Source: Bacteroidaceae bacterium (GTDB lineage: Bacteria; Bacteroidota; Bacteroidia; Bacteroidales; Bacteroidaceae). From it: 64,000 nt of DNA. The notes beneath the pieces were generated by a model that was not told the origin of the DNA, ran no database searches, and was given only the letters and a program-made list of their open reading frames with translations. Positions 46,601 to 55,173 of the stretch are shown in pieces (the first letter of the stretch is position 1; each line of letters opens with the position of its first letter). The position numbers and the translations under genes were made by a program. Location of the stretch: contig CAAGGT010000321.1 in the NCBI GenBank assembly GCA_900769465.1, positions 1 to 64,000 on the forward strand. Reading direction: 5' to 3'.

Positions 46601-49600
46601 ATATTGCCAAGCACCTATTCTACCACCGGCAGTTTCCACTCCGAGCAGAATCTCTCTTTCATCGGCAAAATTGAAAATTGAGTCACCGTTTATGGCAATA
46701 GAGGTTCTTGGATAGATATTTACGAAGAAATCGCCATTGAGCCTAGTAGTTCTACCATCATAAGTATTTTCAGCAATAACGCTATAGACCAGAGTCTTGT
46801 AATATGTATCAAAGACAATATTGTTGACCTGGCCATATCCCTCGCCATTATATCTCACCTCAAGGGTATAAGCACCGGCAGCGTCGAATGTGTAATTATA
46901 ACTGTCCGTGTCATAACCGGTTTTGTTTACAACCTCGGCACCATCCAAAGAAACAATCAAATTGCCCCCATTCACAGCCCAGTCGAATGACAACTCTGCA
47001 CCGGCATCGACATCAATGGTATAAGTATCAAAAGAGACTCCAATTTGATTTCCGGCATTTTCCGATTCCCAATCATCGAGCTGTTGATTCAGATTATCTA
47101 CAGTAATATTGTAGACGCGACCCTGGTCATCACCTCTGCTATTACTACCATCTTTTGTATATTTTACAACAAGAGTATGACTGCCGGCTGTGTCGAATGT
47201 TTTGCTATAATGACTTGAATTGGTGCCACTCTTTTTTAGAATCTCTGTTCCATCAAGGGTTACTATAAGCCAATCCCAACTACTCTCGCTACTTACCGAC
47301 CAATCGAAATCAAGCCTACCACCGGCAACTACATCAAATGTATAGGTCTCTTGAGAAGTACTGTTGTCCTGATGGTTTGTCGATGTCCAATCGGCAAAAG
47401 TTTGATTGGGAAGTGGACTTTTGATAACGAAATTGGTTATATCACAGCTGCCATCACCCATAAATTCCACCTCAAGGGTATAAGTGCCGGCAGTGTTGAA
47501 TGTTTTGCTATAATGACTTGACTTTGTACCACTCTCGTCCAAGATTTTATCGCCACCAATAGTAGCACTCAAGTGCCCGCCATTAAAAACAGCCCAATCA
47601 AATTCAAGTTCAGCACCTGCAGAAACAGTGAACGTATAAGTCTTGGTTGACATAAGACCATGATTACCGGCTTCATTGGATGACCAATCATTAAGTCGGC
47701 GCTTTGACGCATTCAGTGATGCATTCGAGATTTCACCGTAGTAATTATTGTTTGCACTGTCATACTCTGTATGCTCCACTCTGAGAGTGTCAGTTCCGAC
47801 ATTGGCAAATATGTGATTACAGCTACCCGAATTACGGCCTGTTACGTTTACAAGTTGCTCGTCGCCTAATGTAATTACAAAATCGCCACCAGTTACATTC
47901 CAGTCAAACGCGAGCTCAGCACAACCGGCAACATACAACACGTACTCCTTGTACGAAGTTGTCACCTGTCCATCGGCATTGACCGATGTCCAATTACCGA
48001 GCTGTTGATTTGGATTTTCAACAACTATATTGTAAACGCGACCCTGGTCATCACCTCTGTTCTCACTACTATCTTTTATATATTTTACAACAAGAGTATG
48101 ACTGCCGGCTGTGTCAAATGTTTTGCTATAATTACCACTATCTTCTCCGTGCTTTTTCAAAATTTCAGTTCCATCAAGAGTAACGAGAAGATAATCGTAA
48201 TATCTGTTATTACCTTTCTCGCTACTTACCGACCAATCAAATTCAAGCCTACTACCGGCAACTACATCAAATGTATAGGTCTCTTCCGAAGTAGTGCTGT
48301 GCTGATGGTAGTTTGTCGATGTCCAATCAGCAAAAGTTTGATTGGGAAGTGGACTTTTGATAACGAGATTATTTATTTCAGCATAATTAAAATTTTCATC
48401 AGCAGCACTTTGTCTTGTATGTCTTACTTCGAGAGTGTGACTACCAGCGGTGTCGATTGTCTTGGAATGTGTAGCGGAACGGTTATAACCTGTTCTATTG
48501 AGAATCTCCGCGCCATCCAAAGTAATTACCAGATTGCCTCCATTAACCAACCAATCGAATGTAAGTTCAGCACCTGCAGCAACAGAGAATGTATATGTTT
48601 TTGTAGCTGTGGTAGTTATGTTTGATGTAGAGTCCGATTTCCAATCACCAAGTTGTCGGATATCAATGAGGTTTCCCGGAACATTAACATTAAATGGTTC
48701 GGTACCGGAATTACCGTTATACAATGGAGACATATTTTCTCCATTCTTCTTCCAACGATATGTCCACTCACCGGGATAACCGCCGCTAATGGCAAATCCC
48801 ATTTCAAGAGTACGACTCTCGTCAATATTGAAAGTGCCACTTGTAGTGTACTCAAACTCAGGGGCTGGATAAACAGTTACGTTAACCTCGCGCGTTTCGG
48901 TGTGCAACAGTGTGCCAAAGAGATAAAAGTCGCATTTAGCGCTATATACAGCGTTAATTGCCTCATCTCCCTCGTTCACGCAATGCGAACGGTATCTTAT
49001 ATACGTATCTTCAACCTCATCATTTATATATTCAATGCCGGCAAACTCGGGAGTAGTCCATTCCACTTGCCAACCAAAATCCATACTACCCTCATCTATA
49101 TAATCCGATTGAAAATCAATTTCAAATTCCTCGCCCGAGAGAACTTCGTAATTCTCATTCAGCAAAGAAATTTGAGGGTCCAGAATAATGATTTCGTTAT
49201 GAAGCGAAACCGGGTATAATCTCTCAACGCCATTCTCCACACGGCCCAAAGTTACCGTACCCTCCAGGATATATAAACCTTGACGTGCAGTATTGGTAAA
49301 GACAGGAATATTGACAGAAGTGCTGTTTAAAAGGACTTCTGCATTACTGCCATCCTCCTCGGGAGAGTAGGATACTGTAATTCCGGCATTCTTGACCGTG
49401 TATCCGGCCGGGACACTTATGTTGTATCTGATTTCTGTGCCTACAACAGAAACGTAACGACCCGGAGCATCTGCATCCTCAACATAGTTAGCGGAGAATG
49501 TGGGGCTAACAGTTACATTCTGTGCAACAACAATCAGCGAGCAAGTCAGTGCCATAAAGGTCAAAACAAGCCGTTTGGATATTGTTCTACAAAATTCGTT

Positions 49601-49603
49601 CAT
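43661..49603 (-). CDS. Giant T9SS-exported Ig-like / beta-sandwich surface protein (operon gene 6)
   Basis: A 1980-residue protein. The start is ATG 49603, which opens a signal peptide (RLVLTFMALTCSLIVVA-Q); the longer frame from 49726 would hide it. After two N-terminal Ig-like domains come six tandem beta-sandwich units of about 80-110 residues (pattern AGAELxFDW, then LDGAEI, TFDTAG, TLEV, DWxS). About nine further Ig/PKD-like repeats follow (motif WTFEWRKNG). The last 50 residues form a type A T9SS sorting domain (VRVYSYDGALVKQ, then GGFYLIEV...VKKIFIKE). The repeats suggest a long adhesin or filament. It lies in an operon with kinases and an outer-membrane barrel, which is unusual for a surface adhesin and implies phospho-controlled production or assembly. 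Confidence 0.85.
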   Translation of the reverse strand: MNEFCRTISKRLVLTFMALTCSLIVVAQNVTVSPTFSANYVEDADAPGRYVSVVGTEIRYNISVPAGYTVKNAGITVSYSPEEDGSNAEVLLNSTSVNIPVFTNTARQGLYILEGTVTLGRVENGVERLYPVSLHNEIIILDPQISLLNENYEVLSGEEFEIDFQSDYIDEGSMDFGWQVEWTTPEFAGIEYINDEVEDTYIRYRSHCVNEGDEAINAVYSAKCDFYLFGTLLHTETREVNVTVYPAPEFEYTTSGTFNIDESRTLEMGFAISGGYPGEWTYRWKKNGENMSPLYNGNSGTEPFNVNVPGNLIDIRQLGDWKSDSTSNITTTATKTYTFSVAAGAELTFDWLVNGGNLVITLDGAEILNRTGYNRSATHSKTIDTAGSHTLEVRHTRQSAADENFNYAEINNLVIKSPLPNQTFADWTSTNYHQHSTTSEETYTFDVVAGSRLEFDWSVSSEKGNNRYYDYLLVTLDGTEILKKHGEDSGNYSKTFDTAGSHTLVVKYIKDSSENRGDDQGRVYNIVVENPNQQLGNWTSVNADGQVTTSYKEYVLYVAGCAELAFDWNVTGGDFVITLGDEQLVNVTGRNSGSCNHIFANVGTDTLRVEHTEYDSANNNYYGEISNASLNASKRRLNDWSSNEAGNHGLMSTKTYTFTVSAGAELEFDWAVFNGGHLSATIGGDKILDESGTKSSHYSKTFNTAGTYTLEVEFMGDGSCDITNFVIKSPLPNQTFADWTSTNHQDNSTSQETYTFDVVAGGRLDFDWSVSSESSWDWLIVTLDGTEILKKSGTNSSHYSKTFDTAGSHTLVVKYTKDGSNSRGDDQGRVYNITVDNLNQQLDDWESENAGNQIGVSFDTYTIDVDAGAELSFDWAVNGGNLIVSLDGAEVVNKTGYDTDSYNYTFDAAGAYTLEVRYNGEGYGQVNNIVFDTYYKTLVYSVIAENTYDGRTTRLNGDFFVNIYPRTSIAINGDSIFNFADEREILLGVETAGGRIGAWQYEWYRNNEFVNVVAENVSSFYETPGERFAMNSYRVVARNIAENGDIINSWEKEFTSSVYPVPVLEFVSDSIFNFLGCDSVISLEYAKKGGYYDGWTYEWRKNGVVIAGDELEEPDTLVSAPESDRIYYIQQPYHRLGKTSWAVAENGDLLQSNVDLGIECDPYDVRQQFKFIVNENGRYLYSVGEEKYVNKNCSLSDVPTDTIGFVRGDYENTLFFNFGDIYNVNVNGNRHLVIDNWTTPDGGNSCELLDIEGVNTYTIDSLDVTLAETETAVEDVYELIATNTFKDGTEWFCDTITFNVNTYPQTRIGYLTDAEFNFAQERDIELGVEAAGGCNDGWAFRWTKNGVDVEATTLGTVSRYFGSEHPTDSLMRNEYKVIATNSAANGDVLKVYEMYFDVNVYPLPHFQAVGNHHQQTVGGIAFERSVEVDGGYPAGWQLIWRRNDLIIGTNEATCEFIEDNRTESEVKEVLYSVQAINTFADGTEWYNDTITFPVKVYPEITYDYVAMPNNVYELYNETLDLGANFYGGVAESDNGSWTFEWRKNGGRLYNATGQVYTHNAALNNSTSIDNASYTLVAKHWIDGDEVWSNTSEYIVKSYPLARYDYVTGSDTTICGGNELTFAMDISCADADGWTFEWRRDGVRLSETTSSLTVFEENNSETVSREHTYVLTATNKHNGDVWFRQNYEFNSTVRPKLIIPEALEYETMLREGDFIELGVAAGRGGYPTGWRYTWYNSHDGSSRISGQTGAALDEYVDVENYGHQHKEMRTENYMLCIENVDENSNTPVHYADTMYFQVTVHRCPQEPFKLRRKGNGTSRIFIADMKETTGLQDNQLEDNDYSFAFGYGNSEIVRDDYSLRYQMYTQSQASNNPWVYTYWEYEDGYVCKSDKVYLSSRAASDEIEEDVITVEYDGFKASLLEPMQANVRVYSYDGALVKQMSYDEQDEFDEKFDLIDLDGGFYLIEVCIGDNREVKKIFIKE
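47100..48366 (-). repeat. Recent internal duplication in the giant surface protein
   Basis: A stretch at 47117-47430 recurs at 48038-48366 with long identical runs (for example GCAAAAGTTTGATTGGGAAG in both) at an offset of 921-936 bases. The difference in offset is a whole number of codons. It duplicates the Asp-rich beta-sandwich unit. Confidence 0.75.
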
Positions 49604-49650
49604 ATTTACTTTTTTGATAACAGCAATTATTTTTTCACTATCACATTCAT

Positions 49651-50670
49651 TTAAAAGAGCATACCGCCCATATATAACGATGCGACAGCACCGGTTGCAA
49701 GACCAAGAACAGCTGCGAGAATCCAAGAAAGCGCACCACCGCTCTTTTTAACGGGCTTGCTGCTTGGAGCTGCAGGAGCGTTCTGCTCCGGAACGGGTGC
49801 AGAAGCCTCTACCGCCGGCGCGACTTGTTCCTCGGGCCATATAGGTTCGGGATTCTTGCCCTTAACCTTCATTGCCGCATACTCGGCAAGCTGCTCGGCA
49901 GCCGGACGTGTCCAGGTCTCCTTGCTCAAACAGAGCTGCATTATCTTGTTGAGCTCGTGCGAGAAATCGGGCTCGGGGAGCTCCGCCATATCGGCACCGT
50001 GGTTCAACATAGAACCACCATATCCGCAGAACGGCAGGTCACCCATAGCAAGCTCATATATTGTTGCACCAAGAGCCCAGATGTCACTGGCCTTGATAGC
50101 TGAATATCCGTTGACAAAATGTTCGGGACCCATATAAGCAATAGTACCCGATGAACCAACCTGTGCGGCACTCTTGCGCAAGGTTGAACGCACCTGCTTG
50201 CTTATACCGAAATCGGTAATCATAAAGTCACCGCTGTGACCGATGAGGATATTGTCGGGCTTGATGTCCTGGTGAATGATTGGTGGCTCCTGCGAGTGCA
50301 GATAGGCCAAACCGGCAGCCACGTCTCTGATGAACACCCAAAGCACCTCCTCGGTAATGTTACCGATATACTTGCTTGCCGAGCCTTGTGGGCAGTAAGG
50401 CATAACAAGATATGGGCGGTTATTGTCTTCGCGACAAATCTCCAAATAGTTTGCGTGCAACAGATTAGGATGATTGAAATTAAAGGAGATACGGAACTCC
50501 TTGATAAAATCCTCCAATCCCTGCGGATCCATTGCTATATATATCTTGATGGCAACTTCAATTCCGGTCTGTTGGTCAACAGCCAACCACACTTCACCAA
50601 AACTACCGCTGCCCTTAAACTTTTTCAATAAAAATCGACCGTCAAAAACGGTACCTTCAACGTATTGCAT
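49651..50670 (-). CDS. Membrane-anchored Ser/Thr kinase with HQD loop (operon gene 5)
   Basis: A 339-residue Hanks-type kinase. The Gly loop is KGSGSFGEVW (19-28), the lysine K42 is in VAIK, the catalytic loop is IIHQDIKPDN (H133-Q134-D135) and DFG is at 153-155. The usual HRD Arg is Gln, so it is a non-RD kinase that may not need activation-loop phosphorylation. After a Pro/Ala-rich linker, a C-terminal transmembrane helix lies at 314-334 with almost nothing outside, so the kinase faces the cytoplasm and senses through a partner. It sits between the PP2C gene and the giant surface protein, the natural substrate-control position. All catalytic residues for activity remain. Confidence 0.9.
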   Translation of the reverse strand: MQYVEGTVFDGRFLLKKFKGSGSFGEVWLAVDQQTGIEVAIKIYIAMDPQGLEDFIKEFRISFNFNHPNLLHANYLEICREDNNRPYLVMPYCPQGSASKYIGNITEEVLWVFIRDVAAGLAYLHSQEPPIIHQDIKPDNILIGHSGDFMITDFGISKQVRSTLRKSAAQVGSSGTIAYMGPEHFVNGYSAIKASDIWALGATIYELAMGDLPFCGYGGSMLNHGADMAELPEPDFSHELNKIMQLCLSKETWTRPAAEQLAEYAAMKVKGKNPEPIWPEEQVAPAVEASAPVPEQNAPAAPSSKPVKKSGGALSWILAAVLGLATGAVASLYMGGMLF

Positions 50671-50708
50671 TATTATATCGTTTTATTTGTTAGATGAATT
50701 GAATGAGA

Positions 50709-51722
50709 TTAGAAAATCGAGTTTACCGATTCAAGTATTTTATCACGCAATTCTGTATTTTTCAAAAACCAAGCAATTATCACCAATAGAGTGATTATGA
50801 AAACAAATATTAGCCAAAAAGGCACGACAACACCTTTTTTACTCTTTTTTTTCTTCTTTGTCTTTTTGGCAGTAGGCTCACAGGTACTTGCAAGCTCACG
50901 CGACTCCTCATCGTCAACAACTTCCAAGAGAGCAACCGTAACATTGTCATAACCGCCGGCATTGAGCGCAGAATTTATAAGTTCCTTCTTGCACACCTCA
51001 ATGTCCTCGCAGAAATCGTTCATCGTAACAACAATCTCCTCGTCCCTGCACAAACCGCACAATCCATCACTGCACAACAGGATTCTGTCACCTGTCCTCA
51101 ATGTAACGGATACGAAATCGGGGTTGGCCCTGTCCTTGAAATCACCAAGACAACGTGTGATGATATTGCTGTTCGGGTGGTCAAAAGCAAGGTCTTCGTC
51201 GAGCTTGCCGGCATCCACCAATTCCTGCACATATGAGTGGTCCTTTGAAATTCTCCTCAATCCGGTTTCGGGATTGAAAAGATATCCGCGACTGTCACCG
51301 CACCACGAAAGGTAGGCCTTTCTGCCTATTACCCATGCAAAAATAAGCGTGGTACCCATACCCTTTGTCTCGGGGTCCTCGTCTACCCTCTTTTTGATGG
51401 CAGCATCGGCTTTTTCAACTATTCCACGCATGAACTTCTCTACATCCTTCTCGGACTTTACAATCTTCTTGAGATTGGCATTAAGAAATTCCTGTTTCAC
51501 GTGTTCCACGGCAATGGCCGAAGCAACCTCTCCGGCATTCAGGCCGCCCATACCGTCGGCAACGACAAAAGCGCATCCTTCGTCACACAAAGTTACGCCT
51601 TCGGACACGTCTGTAGGCACAAACCAATCGGGACGGCTGAGGTCTATGTTCGCTATAAAATTATCTTCATTGTTGGTACGAACGCAACCTACGTTTGTCC
51701 CTGCGGTTAGTTTTACTCTCAT
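50709..51722 (-). CDS. Membrane-anchored PP2C Ser/Thr phosphatase (operon gene 4)
   Basis: A 337-residue PPM/PP2C phosphatase with intact metal ligands: NNEDN (E19-D20), VADGMGG (D56), GDSRG (D143), LCSDGL (D219) and GGYDNVTV (D259). After a Lys-rich stretch (283-297) a single transmembrane helix at 299-320 anchors the enzyme with its catalytic domain inside. It should reverse the action of the two neighbouring kinases. Kinase and phosphatase are adjacent (38 bases), as in PknB-PstP and PpkA-PppA modules. A hairpin lies in the 126-base gap upstream. Confidence 0.93.
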   Translation of the reverse strand: MRVKLTAGTNVGCVRTNNEDNFIANIDLSRPDWFVPTDVSEGVTLCDEGCAFVVADGMGGLNAGEVASAIAVEHVKQEFLNANLKKIVKSEKDVEKFMRGIVEKADAAIKKRVDEDPETKGMGTTLIFAWVIGRKAYLSWCGDSRGYLFNPETGLRRISKDHSYVQELVDAGKLDEDLAFDHPNSNIITRCLGDFKDRANPDFVSVTLRTGDRILLCSDGLCGLCRDEEIVVTMNDFCEDIEVCKKELINSALNAGGYDNVTVALLEVVDDEESRELASTCEPTAKKTKKKKKSKKGVVVPFWLIFVFIITLLVIIAWFLKNTELRDKILESVNSIF

Positions 51723-51759
51723 CTTGAAATGAATTAATTGTAAAAAAAATATTTGTAGG

Positions 51760-51797
51760 AGCAGTGGTGTCGCAATAAAACATACGACACCACCGCT
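51760..51797 (-). terminator. Intra-operon attenuator-like hairpin
   Basis: Arms at 51760-51772 and 51785-51797 (GTGGTGTCG and its complement, then a mismatch and three more pairs) precede an A/T tract that reads as T's on the minus strand. It could stop part of the transcription between the FHA gene and PP2C, lowering downstream genes. Confidence 0.55.
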
Positions 51798-51848
51798 TTT
51801 AACAGGTTATACCTTGTTCTTTAATCGAATGATTTAAGTACAGGATAA

Positions 51849-53771
51849 TTATTCGCCAATGTTCTTGATTGGTGCAGCAAAGTCACGGTCAGAAGCAACG
51901 TCTGTGTGACCAAGAATACCAACTACAGTCCAAATACCATCAATCTGTGTGAGTACAGGAGCACCATCAGCACCCTTGTAGTAACGCTTTGTAGCCAACT
52001 CGATAACACCTACGTTGTTCAAGTCGGGTGAGTTAACGGTATTTGTTCTCAACTCAGGATTAACGTTCAATGAGTTCTTGAAGCCCTCCTGCTTTGGATA
52101 GCAAAGAGCAACCACGTTGTCACCTGAATTCATAGAAACAGAAGCTGAAGAAGAGTACTTCAAGCCCTTAACGCTTGCAAGCTGCTCGCTCTTACCGAGT
52201 GTAGCCCAGTCCTTGCTTGATGCAGAGTATACATACAATACGAAACGGCTGGTACCAACAAGTCTACGAACGTGCTTTGAAACAACAGCGCTCTTTACGT
52301 CAGCCTCGAGTCTATCATTCTCTGTGATTTTAGCTGTTGACATTTCGCTTGTTCTGAACTTGAAGCTTGTTCTTGCAGGAGAATATGCTGTAAAGTTAGC
52401 CTCAATCTTCCAACCGTACTGTGCAAGAACCTGAAGGTCGCTGAGTGTCCACTTGTCATTATTAGCATCCACACCGATGTACTCTACATAATTTCTGTCA
52501 ACAGTTGTTGAGTAGTAGTAGTACCAAGGCTCGATAACGCGACGTGCTGTTACAAAGACACCGTTCTCAAGCATAAAGCCTGTACCACCGGCAGCCTGCC
52601 ATTCGGTCATATCGAACTGGAAACGGAGTGTACCTGATTTATCATATACCTGGATGTTATCCATCTTAACGTAGTACACAGCAGAGTGGCAATCCTCGAT
52701 GTTTGCGAACAAAGCATCTTTAGCAGGCTCCTCAACTGCAGGAGCAGCCTTTGCAGGAGCTGTCTTTGCAGGAGCAGCGGCAGCAGGAGCAGCCTCAGCC
52801 TCGGCAATAGCGTTGTTTGTATCCTTAATCTTGCTCTCGAGTTCCTTGATTGCAGCACTCTGCTCATCGGCAGCTCTCTTGTACTGACGGAGCTGGCTTG
52901 CAGCAGCGTTTGCATTCTTTCTTGCAGCCTCGGCAGCAGCGTTTGCAGCATCAATCTGTGCCTGGAGCGCAGCCTTCTCGGCAGCAGATGCCTCGGCCAT
53001 AGCTGCTTCAGCAGCAAGACGCTCAGCCTCTTTCTCCTCAATCTGACGCTGGAGGTCATCAACATACTCCTGCTGACGATAGATCTCCTCGTTCTGCTTC
53101 TCAAGAGCCTCTCTCTGGTTCAACAGACCTCTCTCAAGTTCTGTCTTCTGCTCCTCGAGTACAGCAAGGTTCTTGCCCTGCTCTGAAATGCGGTCACCCT
53201 GCTCGGTGATAACCTTGTTGCTCCATACACCATAAGCAGCAAAGCCTGCAATGGCAAGGATAAAGAGGATTGTCAATGCGAGCAAGCCCTTCTTATAAGG
53301 AGCAAGTGCCTGCTTGCGGAAGAGGTTCATACGCTCTGTCATACCAATGCTCTTAACGAGGCTGCTGGCACCCTGAGGAACGATGAAGCCCATTACAGGA
53401 CCGTGTGAAGAGAGACGGATCTCGTCACCTGAGTTAAGCTTTCTCTCGCCCTGTACAGGAACAGAGTTTACATAAGTTGCGTTTGTCTGTGAAAGTGGAA
53501 TGATCTTCCAACCGTCGCCCTCGCGTACGATAGCTGCGTGCTTGCGGCTTACGGTCTCACAAGACTCGTCGAAACGAACCTGACAGCTTGAATCACGACC
53601 GAGCTCAACCTGGTCTACGATAATCTTGTCAGAATCACCGGCATTGTGGTAACCTGTTGTTGTCTTGTGCTCGAGGATGTAATATGTACGACCAGAAGCA
53701 CTGAAAAGGGCACCTACACCTGCACCTACCGAACCGGCCAAAGTGCGTTTGTAATTTACTTGTTCTGCCAT
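51849..53771 (-). CDS. FHA-transmembrane-coiled-coil protein with dead trypsin-like domain (operon gene 3)
   Basis: A 640-residue protein. A cytoplasmic FHA domain at 55-125 has VELGRD (G58-R59), SRKH (75-78) and the N-x-T-Y-V-N end (97-102) that bind phosphothreonine. A transmembrane helix at 162-183 leads to a periplasmic coiled coil (186-325), an Ala/Pro linker and a C-terminal trypsin-like fold (353-640). In that fold the His site reads VTARRV (R411 for His) and the Ser site reads GADGAPV (D602 for Ser), so protease activity should be absent. It is therefore likely a ligand or peptide sensor that relays across the membrane to phosphothreonine partners. Spacing to the kinase-FHA gene is 56 bases. 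Confidence 0.82.
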   Translation of the reverse strand: MAEQVNYKRTLAGSVGAGVGALFSASGRTYYILEHKTTTGYHNAGDSDKIIVDQVELGRDSSCQVRFDESCETVSRKHAAIVREGDGWKIIPLSQTNATYVNSVPVQGERKLNSGDEIRLSSHGPVMGFIVPQGASSLVKSIGMTERMNLFRKQALAPYKKGLLALTILFILAIAGFAAYGVWSNKVITEQGDRISEQGKNLAVLEEQKTELERGLLNQREALEKQNEEIYRQQEYVDDLQRQIEEKEAERLAAEAAMAEASAAEKAALQAQIDAANAAAEAARKNANAAASQLRQYKRAADEQSAAIKELESKIKDTNNAIAEAEAAPAAAAPAKTAPAKAAPAVEEPAKDALFANIEDCHSAVYYVKMDNIQVYDKSGTLRFQFDMTEWQAAGGTGFMLENGVFVTARRVIEPWYYYYSTTVDRNYVEYIGVDANNDKWTLSDLQVLAQYGWKIEANFTAYSPARTSFKFRTSEMSTAKITENDRLEADVKSAVVSKHVRRLVGTSRFVLYVYSASSKDWATLGKSEQLASVKGLKYSSSASVSMNSGDNVVALCYPKQEGFKNSLNVNPELRTNTVNSPDLNNVGVIELATKRYYKGADGAPVLTQIDGIWTVVGILGHTDVASDRDFAAPIKNIGE

Positions 53772-53827
53772 AGTAATAATTGTTTAGGTTTATAAATAGG
53801 TTTATTGATATTGTTTAATATTGTTCT

Positions 53828-55162
53828 TTATTGCTGTTCAAGCTTCAGTTTTGTATCACCAATGGATATGATGTCACCCACCTGCATCCAGAAACCCTTT
53901 TCGGTAACTTCGCTTGAATTGACATATGTTCCGTTGGTAGAACGCACCCATTGTCTTTCATCGGGGCGCCATTGTCCGTCTACTATGCGCCAGTCGCGGA
54001 AATTGGCATCAGTCTCAAGCACACAATGGAAACGGGATATGTATGAGCTTTGTGTCTCGGTTATATGTATGTCGTTCTGCGATGTACGCCCCATGGTAAA
54101 GAGTTTGCGGCCTGTGGAGAGTGCCATCTGTGTCAGGTTATATACCTTGCCATACTCTTCGCCGTGCATGATCTTGAGGACAAGATTACCGCTTGCCGAC
54201 GGTGCTGCAGGCTGTGGTTCCCTGTACACAGGAGCAGACGGAGCTGCCGGGGCCGGATTCATCAACATTGCGGTGTGATGCAATGACGGCTGAGGCAACA
54301 TACGCAGGACGGTGTTGGCATTCTGGAAACGCTCCTTGAAGTTAGGCTGCAGGCAACCCTCTATAATAACTTCCCAAGTGCGGCCATTCTCGACATTCAT
54401 CAACGCACTGCGGTCCCATTCACCGGCCTTGCCACGCTTTTGGTAACGCACAAGGTCATTCTGGTCCTCGAGCGGGCCGAACGGCAACTTGCCGGTAAGC
54501 AGCTGATACAGCATTACACCAAACGAGAATACGTCGGTTGTAGGGAGTACTGTAGCCTCACCCCTGGCCCTGTTCACCTGTTCGGGGGGCATATATGCAT
54601 ATGTTCCGAAAATCTGATATGGTTTTCCAAAGATATTCCTTTCGGTCATTCGTTTGTTGCGGTCGCCACAGATTCCAAAGTCGGCAAGCACAGCCGTGCC
54701 GTCGGCCTTGAAAAGCACATTTTCGGGTTTCAGGTCCCTATGCACCTTACCGTTTGAGTGCAGGTCATTCAAACCGCCAAGAATCTCGCTCGATACCTTT
54801 GATATATCTATATCCTTTTTACCTACTTTTGAGGAGAGGTCACCGCCGGAACAGAACTCCATGACAATATATGGGTTACCCTCGAGCAGGCCATAGTCAT
54901 AGGAGTGTACCAGGTACTTGCTCTGGATGAGTCCGGTCTTGAACTCCATATCGAACCTGTCTATAAGAGGCTGTCTTATTTCAGAAGGGACATCCCACAA
55001 ACGCAACAGTTTCAGCGCATAGGTCTGGTTTGTCTGCAATTCCGTAACTTTATACACCTGTCCGAAAGCACCGTCACCCAGCGCCTTCACAATCTTGTAT
55101 TTGGACAGGACAACCTGTCCGTCGGCATAGTCAATTCGTTGTGGTATTACAGTCTGGTTCAT
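53828..55162 (-). CDS. Ser/Thr kinase with C-terminal FHA domain (operon gene 2)
   Basis: A 444-residue soluble protein. The kinase domain covers about 20-290, with Gly loop GDGAFGQVY (29-37), K51 in ALKLL, HRDLKPEN (141-148) and DFG (161-163), all intact. A Pro/Ala linker is followed by an FHA domain at 326-442 with FTMGRTS (G358-R359), SRFH (376-379) and STNGTYVN (408-415). Kinase-FHA fusions bind their own phosphorylated partners. It lies 11 bases after the zinc-ribbon scaffold gene, whose repeats are good substrate candidates. No membrane segment is present, so it acts in the cytoplasm. Confidence 0.92.
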   Translation of the reverse strand: MNQTVIPQRIDYADGQVVLSKYKIVKALGDGAFGQVYKVTELQTNQTYALKLLRLWDVPSEIRQPLIDRFDMEFKTGLIQSKYLVHSYDYGLLEGNPYIVMEFCSGGDLSSKVGKKDIDISKVSSEILGGLNDLHSNGKVHRDLKPENVLFKADGTAVLADFGICGDRNKRMTERNIFGKPYQIFGTYAYMPPEQVNRARGEATVLPTTDVFSFGVMLYQLLTGKLPFGPLEDQNDLVRYQKRGKAGEWDRSALMNVENGRTWEVIIEGCLQPNFKERFQNANTVLRMLPQPSLHHTAMLMNPAPAAPSAPVYREPQPAAPSASGNLVLKIMHGEEYGKVYNLTQMALSTGRKLFTMGRTSQNDIHITETQSSYISRFHCVLETDANFRDWRIVDGQWRPDERQWVRSTNGTYVNSSEVTEKGFWMQVGDIISIGDTKLKLEQQ

Positions 55163-55173
55163 ATCACTCTTTA

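Noticed and set aside
49604..49726. N-terminal extension of the giant surface protein to 49726
   Set aside because: It overlaps the kinase gene end and hides the signal peptide that starts at 49603.
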